A stretch of 64,000 nt of DNA from Phytophthora sp. 'mugwort' (taxonomy: Eukaryota; Oomycota; Peronosporomycetes; Peronosporales; Peronosporaceae), in contig JAUCEF010000011.1 in assembly GCA_033558025.1 (NCBI GenBank), positions 1,922,001 through 1,986,000 of the forward strand, read 5' to 3'. The notes below the pieces were generated by a model that saw nothing but the letters and a program-made list of their open reading frames with translations, did not search any database and was not told where the DNA came from. Below are positions 57,254 to 64,000 of the stretch, one piece after another. Numbering within the stretch: position 1 is the stretch's first letter; each line of letters starts with the position of its first letter. The translations under genes and the position numbers were made by a program.

Positions 57254-58695
57254 ATGATGCACAAACGGTCATTTCGCCATTCGCGTCAAACTTGTCGAGT
57301 GCCGATGGTGCTGGACGCGTCCCGAGAGGAGATCCGGGATGACCGCTACTACCGCTCATTGGTACTCGGAACGCGCACGTCCTCTGTCGCATCTCCAACC
57401 CCATCTTCGGCGCGCAGTAGTCCATCTCACGATGGTTCTGCGCACACGCTTCTGGCGCTGAAAACGTCGATGGACAACCCACCTACCACGAACGATGCAA
57501 TCATTACGAAACGAAAACGAGAAAAAACCATCGTTCCGTCAGAGAACAAATCCAAAAGACCCAAGCGCAAATACCGAAAAGCCACCCACACGCTCCGGAA
57601 AGAGGAGAAGGAAAGGCTCCAGACGGAGCTGGACGGACTCCAAGCCAAGATGCAGGAGCTCAAGAAACAGGCCCTGGACTCGTTTGGCAAACCAGGACAA
57701 AACGACAAGGAAAGAGTCATCGCCAGCAAAGTGCTGCGTGACGCCGTGCAGAGTCAGCAACTTGAGTTCGCCACCATTCAAGGAATCATGTCGGAGTACG
57801 CACTTTCTGTAAGTTTAGTTGTGTGTTTTGAGTGTGTTTTTTTATAATTTCTGGATGGTTACTGAATGTTTGGTGGTTCTTATAGACGATTCAAGCGGGG
57901 AGTCCTTTGCAGAGGTTTATTCATTTGGGACGAGATGATGCCTCGAGAAAGGATATGTTGTTGGCTTTAAAATCTCTGAAATTGGATGACGCAGACCATT
58001 TCTTACGACAACGGCGACCGAAGGTGGATCCGTGCAAACCCATGTGCGAAGATCATCGGTATGAGCTTTCGACTGGAGATTTTTGCTCTACTCGGTTTAC
58101 AACGATCCAGTTTTATGGGACGAGGAGCGTGAAGCAGGTGTTCGATATGCTGGTGCAGTACTTTTGTAACATTGAAATTAGTATTTCGGAGAAGCTGGGT
58201 CATATCACAATCCGTGAAGACGACGACAGCGGCGACAAAGGGGTGACCCAGAACCGATTGGTGTCAACAACGGTAAACGGTTTGCTTATGGAGTCGAATA
58301 CGGTGTTGTTCTCGCGCTTTTTCGAGCCGGAAGAGGAACCAGGTCACACAAGGGGACGGGGACTTATCGTTGCGGACTTTGTTAATGAAGACGACAGACA
58401 TCCATACCGACCCAATGAACGCATTAGACGTGACGTTAACGCTATTCTAGAGTTGACTTCGTACACGCGTAAGATTGCAGCTATTGGACCGCAACGTATT
58501 GGAGACACTTCCGGCAATGAACTGAATTATAAAGAAGAGAGTGTTGTCGTCCTCACACGGTGGGTCTTTTCCCAATTACATCGACCCACATTTCCCATCT
58601 CGACGGGCAAATGGGAAGAAATGCGAGACAACATGGATCGGTGGGGGGAAACAATGCACCGCACAATGGTGGAAAGTCTCACTCCGATTAGTTGA
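57254..58695 (+). CDS. Array copy 6: START-like family protein lacking intron 1
   Basis: Two exons, 57254-57808 and 57886-58695, give 454 residues. The basic motif and coiled coil, which are split by an intron in copies 1-5, are fused here without a seam: RPKRKYRKATHTLRK is followed at once by EEKERLQTELDGLQAKMQEL. The coiled coil ends MSEYALS at the conserved second intron (GT-AG, phase 0). Exon 2 begins TIQAGSPLQRFIHLG and encodes FCSTRFTTIQFYG, KQVFDMLVQYFCNIEISISE, HITIREDDD, QNRLVSTTVNG, GLIVADFVNEDDRHPYRP and VVVLTRWVFSQLHRPTFPI. The exact loss of the first intron suggests gene conversion with a processed copy. A CCCATTCCAATAAAA string just upstream is a possible initiator. Confidence 0.88.
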
Positions 58696-58837
58696 TACCG
58701 AGGTGCTGGGTGGTTTGCTTTACACAAGGTCACAATGTTGCGAAGGAAGTTCAAAGCTCTTCAGCTGCAGGGGATATCGACTTTTAAAGTGGAACGGGCT
58801 ATTACGGAGACAAAGCGCTTAAGAATTCTGTTTGCAG

Positions 58838-59651
58838 CCACCAACATGCAGATGCTTCGGCGCACTTAATGATCTTCAACCAGTTAAAAAAGCCAGGAGT
58901 AAAACCCAATGTACAGACATATCCATCATCCAAGGAATGGCATGGAAGAGAGACGAATCTAGTCGTTTTGAAGAGAGTCCAAAGTTGATGCAATGCCCCA
59001 ACAATGGGGCTGAGCATAGTCGCCGCTTTGAACGAGCACAACCTCACTTCTCTGAAGAACATAACGACGACAGCGACGGCAAACTTTCTCTTCGAAGTGA
59101 CCATTAGTGTGCGATCGCTGAACCAAGCCTACGATGCGCTCATGTTCTTGATGTTCAAGATGGAGATTAGCATTACCGAGGCATTGGACAATATCACAAT
59201 TTGAGAGGATTTCGACGTCGGAATGATGGCGCGTATCGAATCAACGACTGGTCTCTAAATACGAAGCTGGAGTTCTTACAGACGAATACCGTCTAATTCG
59301 CACTGCTCTTTAAAGGTCAGAATGATTATGAGGACTCGCCATGCGCGTTAGTGGCCACCGACAGTGTGGATGTAGATAATCTACATCCTTACAACTCCGT
59401 TAGTCGTGTCGGACGAACATCACAGCGAGGTATTGTTCTAACACAACCATGGCGTCATCGTGGAAGCGGGGAAGGCAATGTCGGTCGCCGAGAAAGGCGC
59501 ACAAGATGAGCATTGTGATCTCACGAGTGGTAACGACGAAAGTCGAGATAAAGAGCTGTTAATGATATGGCGCGCCACATTTATAGGGCACCGACCTGAA
59601 TTCCAAATGGTGGAGCGTGAATTGCTTGAGTTGTACGATCGGATTATCTAG
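58838..59651 (+). pseudogene. Array copy 7: decayed START-like family member
   Basis: Only the C-terminal domain is recognisable. The frame near 59080-59205 reads FEVTISVRSLNQAYDALMFL and FKMEISITEALDNITI before a TGA where arginine is usual, then EDFDVG. Later text is in other frames: CALVATDSVDVDNLHPYNS near 59340-59400, then a last open block ending at 59651 (WRATFIGHRPEFQMVERELL), which matches the C-terminal helix of the family. The basic motif and coiled coil are lost. Its residues (…MFKMEISITEAL) are closer to copies 8 and 9 than to copies 1-6, so it marks the border between two subfamilies. Confidence 0.75.
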
Positions 59652-60916
59652 TGATCAGAACTTATGCTGCAAATGGTCCGCGATATCGTTGGTACTTAGT
59701 TCTGCGTAGTCGATATAAGTTCGCGATACGATTAGTACCGCAAAACTAAATTCCCTTAACTTGCAAAGCCATCTCCAAGCATTTGTGCATACTGATGGCA
59801 CGTCAAAAATCAGTTCTCAAGACTTCCATGAACAATGCCCATTTCGACACCATGTTTTGGATCGCCATAGCCGAGCATTTCTAGGTCGAAGCACTGCACT
59901 TGCTGTTTATTGCGTTTAATACAAATACAAAAAATTTGCAATAGTGCGTGCTCAGATCATCATCATTTCCTACCGACGACGTGACTTTCTTGCTCGACAA
60001 AGGGCCTACACTCTTATCTCCACAGTTGACAACAAATCTATCGTAGAATGCTTTACTCCTTCATGTACCCATTCGGGGCGTCATTAAGTACGATACAGAA
60101 GCTCGTATCTTCTTTCGCATTGATGCAATTAGACGAACAGGAAATACAGTCTTCACTCCATTGCTTCTTACCTACCTAAAATACATCGAGTCTCGACTGA
60201 ACACCAGCCGCCCAATAATCACTTCTTAAAGCAGATTCTTGGTGCAATGCGAGCGTCGAAACTGCAATCCCTTGCTTTTGGGGGCACTAGCTTGGGTTCT
60301 GTTATCATCGACTTTGAGATTATAGCAGTTGCCCATTTTCCGCTACTCAGAGCTTGTAATGCTAATTTTGACTCCGTTGAGAGTATGGTGCTGTAGAAGC
60401 TGAGCTGTAACTCAACGATAGAATGACCAGAGTTGAACTATAGTGACTGAACACGAACTAACTCACTGCGTTGTAGAAGGTTATCACCGGCTGCAGAGTG
60501 CCCTTCTTCTAGCAGTTCGAAACAGGACATGCGAAGCTCGATTGCTACGACGCAAATTCGATTTTTAAGCAGCATATCCAGCGTCCATTGATTCATTGTA
60601 CATCGAGGCTATCGAGGTCTTAAACACGGTGCGATAGGTTTTTTTAGAAATGCTGCACGCTGCATCAGCATGTCTAGCTCTTTTTCGTTCGTTTTTTTGC
60701 AGTCCATTACCATTTACAGTTGCGACTGAACGAGAAGTGTCTTGACTTACCGGTCAGCACGATAGCTGCACCAACGTGTTTGCCACCCCGATCACTCGAA
60801 CTGTATATTGTACTTAGAGCTTATCCATATTGACACTATCCGTGACATGGCAGCACCCGGTCGGTCTCTAAATTTGGCATAATATTTGAAGTAAAATTCA
60901 ATGCTGTTCAAAATTA

Positions 60917-60985
60917 GAATAGTGAAAATGTGACGATGGATTAGAAGTTCTAGAAGTTCTAATCCATCGCCACATTTCACTATTC
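60917..60985. repeat. Hairpin with 34-bp arms
   Basis: GAATAGTGAAAATGTGACGA… reads back as its complement up to 60985 with only a couple of mismatches and almost no loop (centre TTCTAGAA). It is a foldback or MITE remnant. Confidence 0.75.
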
Positions 60986-61058
60986 TCTCGACACCAAATG
61001 TCGAATGGAGGTATTAGGTTCTAGGATACGTCCACATTGTCGTGGACTGAGAACTACG

Positions 61059-61102
61059 AAATGTCAATTGGAGCCTAGTGTTATTAACTCCAATTGACAT
61101 TT
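61059..61102. repeat. Hairpin with perfect 15-bp arms
   Basis: AAATGTCAATTGGAG (61059-61073) and its exact complement (61088-61102) enclose a 14-base loop. It lies 73 bp from the previous hairpin, and both may belong to one worn element. Confidence 0.75.
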
Positions 61103-61723
61103 AATCCACAGTACAGTGGGTCAGCTTCTCGAAATGCTAATTTCCAAATTGTTCACAAAGAACTGTACTGCCTTGAAAACTTGCCGAAGATTCGTCAAAG
61201 CAAATGAACTCGTATAAAAAATCCCCGTTGGTGCAGATGGTCCGAACTGCGACTGGCTCCGAGCCGCAACATACGGGCATCCTTAAGCAACCATCTCCCT
61301 AAATATACATCCACTCCTTTAGAAGACGTACGGGTGTGTACAGTAGGTTCCTAGTTTCGGCACTCCTAGAAAACAAAGCACACAACGAGCGTCAGCATCT
61401 ACACATTTGTACTTATTCTGGAGCGGCAGCTCTTGAGTTGCAGCATCTTCATCACTCACTTCATCCAAAATATCTTTAAGCTTTGAGAGTTCCAGAGCTC
61501 GTACTTGTGGTCATTTGACGTGACCGGAGCCCTCCCGTATTGTTATTCATGGTCCAGATGCCCCCTTTTGGGTCTTGAGCTCATGACGCTAATCTGTACC
61601 CTAACTCCAAACTTGATATTTGAACTACCACATTTCCGTAACCCACTGCGGTCTTTCGATTTTTTTATTCTACTGGGTGATTGGGTCCATTCATGAATTA
61701 TTCCTAATCGAAAACAATAGGAC

Positions 61724-62940
61724 ATGACGGAGAGACAGGAACGGCGGCGCGGTGGGCCCAAGCGCCGCAGACCTTCGTACCTGGTGCGGCAGGATGAAGT
61801 GAAGAGGCTCCAGGCGCGGCTGCTAGTGCTACAGAGGCAGTTGGCGCGGTTGCAGGCTCGTCCGCGGAGCTCCAGGGCCCATCTCCTGGAGGCCGTGGGC
61901 GCCAACAAATCCCTCCGAGATGTAATACACGGCCAGCAGCTGGCAGTAGCCGGCGCGCGTTCCATGCTGGCCGGGATGCAGGCAAGACTATATTCCTTAT
62001 TATGTATTTATTGACAGACGTAACGGTGGGGTTCTCACTAGATGAAGTGGTTTTTATTAACTAGCCTTGATGTTTTATTTTGCAGGAGCGACAGACGGGA
62101 AGTCCGTTGTGCAGACACATTCACCTGCCTCGAGAGTGGTGGGAGCGGCGGCAAGTGCTGCTGAGTCTCAAGAGTGACATGATCATGAAAGGTTGCCAGT
62201 ATGTGGTGGCTCGCAGTCAACACCTGGACTTGATGAAGCCCCAACTTATGGACCATCGGTATGAGGACGCGCAGGGCAATTTTTGCTGTGAAAGGTTCGA
62301 GTTCTTCCACTTCACGGGCGTCCAGTCCATTAAGCAGGTGTTCGAGGCTATTAAGTACTTTATGCTCAATATGGAGATCACCATCTCAGAAGCTCTGGGG
62401 CACACGACAGTGCGTGAAGACTATGACACAGTCGATGACGGGACGTCCATTTGGAATTATCGGTTGCTGTCGACGGACAGCCACGGGATCACGTCGGAAG
62501 TGAACAAGGTGGTGCTGACGGAATACTTTGACGAGTCGGTGGAGATGGGAGGGGGACCTTGTGCGGTGGTGGTCACGGACAGCGTCGACGTCGATGACTT
62601 GTATCCGTACAAACCACAGCAGAGTGTACGTAGAGACATTAGTGCTACGACCGTGTTGACGGAAATGAGGCGTAAGAAGCACAAGCGATCGATGTCAACT
62701 GAGATACAAGTCAGTCACACAAACGATAGCAGCGGAGGAAACGCCTCTCAGATTAATGCCGTGCCGAATGGTGACGACGAGGGCGAAGAACTGGTGGTCG
62801 TAATGCAACGTGCAGCTTTCATGAAGATGCACAAGCCTGAGTTTGAGATCTCACGAAGTGCCATGCGCTCGCTGAAGGAAGGCATAGCGAGCTGGGGAGA
62901 GGTCGAGGTTCAGTCGATCCGAGGAGCGGTCAATGCTTGA
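61724..62940 (+). CDS. Array copy 8: divergent START-like family protein, GC-AG intron
   Basis: Two exons, 61724-61981 and 62086-62940, give 370 residues. The N-terminus is very short: MTERQERRRGGPKRRRPSYL is followed by VRQDEVKRLQARLL, so the basic motif and coiled coil are continuous (no first intron). The remaining intron sits at the family's second position, phase 0, but starts with GC (CAG|GCAAGA) and ends TTTTGCAG. Exon 2 begins ERQTGSPLCRHIHLPREWW and continues FCCERFEFFHFTG, KQVFEAIKYFMLNMEITISE, TTVREDYDTVDDGTS, VVVTDSVDVDDLYPYKP, then a polar insert and VVVMQRAAFMKMHKPEFEIS. It belongs to a second subfamily with copies 7 and 9. If the GC donor is not used, the reading frame ends soon after 61981. 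Confidence 0.8.
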
Positions 62941-63183
62941 TAATTAAAACTATCGTTGGTAGCAACGCGCCGGGACAGGGGGATTGCACAGTATATGTAG
63001 TAGAAAAACAGTGTTGTCTGTGTTGTTAAATGCGATCATCCCCTGGTCAACGTGGGATAATCATCAGTTCTGCGCACCCGTGGAGTAATCAGAGCGGGGC
63101 TAACCGACGTTGACGCCGCATCGAAGCTGATCCTTTTTTTTTTCACAGTCTTCAATTGCACTTTAAGCACTCAACCTACTGTC
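62941..63183. promoter_or_regulatory. Spacer with possible initiator of array copy 9
   Basis: This is the 243-bp gap between copies 8 and 9. TCTTCAATTGCACTTTAAG at about 63150-63168 loosely fits the oomycete initiator plus flanking element, around 20-30 bases before the copy 9 ATG. Low confidence. Confidence 0.3.
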
Positions 63184-64000
63184 ATGGTGAACCGCCAACA
63201 ACGAACAAGTTTTAATGCTACCCTCCGTCCGAAGAAGAGGATTGCGACCTACGTGATCCGCAAAGAAGAAGCCCGTGCGCTGAAAGAGGAAGTGCAAGCA
63301 CTACGGAAACAACTTGCAGCCCTCCAGGACGCCAAACACGGTGTCACCATCGAACTTACCGCTGCCAAGAATCAAAGGATGCGAGAGTGGCTGCACACTC
63401 AACAGCTCGAAATTGCAGCTACGAGCGCTTTGATTTCCAGTCACCTCTCAAGTCAAGGGGATAATCCGATTAAAGCGCACATTCATTTGCCCATGCATTG
63501 GTCAGGTAGACGAGAGACGCTTATGGGCATGAAGAACGACAAGTTCAGGCAAGGCTATGCCTACTTAACAGCACGTTGTCACAACTTGGATATGACGAAA
63601 GATCACGTCTCGTTAGACCAGTACGAAGATGCCGACGGGAACGTCTTCAGCCAACGCTTCGATGTGACTCACTTTCGTGGTGTCAAGTCCCTCAAACAGG
63701 TCTACGATGCGCTGACGTTCTTCATGTTTAATATGGAGATCAGTGTCTCAGAGACGTTGGGTGATATCACTGTTCGAGAGGACTACGATAGTCTTGAGGA
63801 TGGCGCCTACATTTCTAATCAGCGCCTTGTCTCGAACCATGACAGCGTGACGTCGGAAGCGAACACGGCCTACTTTGCGCAGTATTTCGAAGGTCCTAAT
63901 GAATTTGAGAGCTTGTCGTGTGTTATGGTGGCGACGGACAGCATTGACGAAGACGATTTGCACCCATACAACTCGCTTGAAGTCGTCCGACGAGATGTCA
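63184..64000 (+). CDS. Array copy 9: intronless START-like family protein, 3' end outside window
   Basis: An uninterrupted frame runs from the ATG at 63184 to the end of the window (272 codons, no stop). It starts MVNRQQRTSFNATLRPKKRI, then the motif TYVIRKEEARALKEEVQAL and a coiled coil. It passes straight through both family intron positions into NPIKAHIHLPMHWSG. The C-terminal domain follows: YEDADGNVFSQRFDVTHFRG, KQVYDALTFFMFNMEISVSE, DITVREDYDSLEDGA, QRLVSNHDSVTSEANTAYF and VATDSIDEDDLHPYNS. About 70-80 residues of the domain should lie beyond the edge. It groups with copies 7 and 8 in sequence. Confidence 0.88.
   Translation, partial: MVNRQQRTSFNATLRPKKRIATYVIRKEEARALKEEVQALRKQLAALQDAKHGVTIELTAAKNQRMREWLHTQQLEIAATSALISSHLSSQGDNPIKAHIHLPMHWSGRRETLMGMKNDKFRQGYAYLTARCHNLDMTKDHVSLDQYEDADGNVFSQRFDVTHFRGVKSLKQVYDALTFFMFNMEISVSETLGDITVREDYDSLEDGAYISNQRLVSNHDSVTSEANTAYFAQYFEGPNEFESLSCVMVATDSIDEDDLHPYNSLEVVRRDV

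Larger units (their letters stand above)
59652..61723. other. 2.1-kb gap in the array, no gene
   Basis: AT-rich sequence without a supportable gene. A plus-strand text near 60060-60230 (HVPIRGVIKYDTEARIFFRI) looks coding-derived but is broken and unrecognised. Two hairpins at 60917-60985 and 61059-61102 are listed separately. The gap is ten times longer than other spacers in the array and probably holds worn insertions or dead copies. Confidence 0.4.

Overview
The window looks like an oomycete genome, most likely a Phytophthora-type (Peronosporales) nuclear contig. Three things suggest this: compact genes with short introns and very short 5' leaders behind CCATTYYnCAWTTT-like initiators, heavy decay of many transposon superfamilies, and a tandemly expanded family that I associate with oomycetes. 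No virus, plasmid, rRNA array or CRISPR was seen.

Layout. 0-13 kb is transposon debris: a hAT relic (minus), a MULE transposase relic that continues into an Ulp1/C48 protease-like relic (plus), a poorly readable stretch, and a piggyBac-type deletion element bounded by TTAA. 13-24 kb is the conserved gene island: a decayed S33 serine peptidase, a secreted or membrane-anchored cystatin-like protein, an eIF4A-III-type DEAD-box helicase (minus), a MATE transporter (minus), deoxyhypusine synthase (plus) and a fragment of pyruvate phosphate dikinase (minus). 24-46 kb is a second transposon field: a PIF/Harbinger relic next to two hairpin elements, several Ty3/gypsy pieces (one internally inverted, one nearly collinear from gag to a chromodomain), a tRNA-Met-like sequence, a tRNA-derived SINE-like unit, two more hAT relics and a mariner fragment.

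46.7-64 kb is the most striking part. It is a same-strand tandem array of at least nine related genes, eight readable and one decayed, separated by about 170-240 bp where intact. Each encodes an N-terminal basic motif (…RKYRKATHTIRK-EEKERL…), a coiled coil, and a C-terminal domain of about 250 residues that looks START-like. Intron content falls along the array: two introns in copies 1-5, one in copies 6 and 8, and none in the part of copy 9 that is visible. The last copy runs off the right edge. An apparently intact Tc1 element with 242-bp, seemingly perfect terminal inverted repeats sits in one intergenic gap of the array.

The housekeeping genes do not form a pathway together. DHS (hypusination of eIF5A) and eIF4A-III (exon-junction complex) both concern RNA and translation, but their adjacency is probably incidental. 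All family assignments rest on reading motifs by eye; no database search was run.
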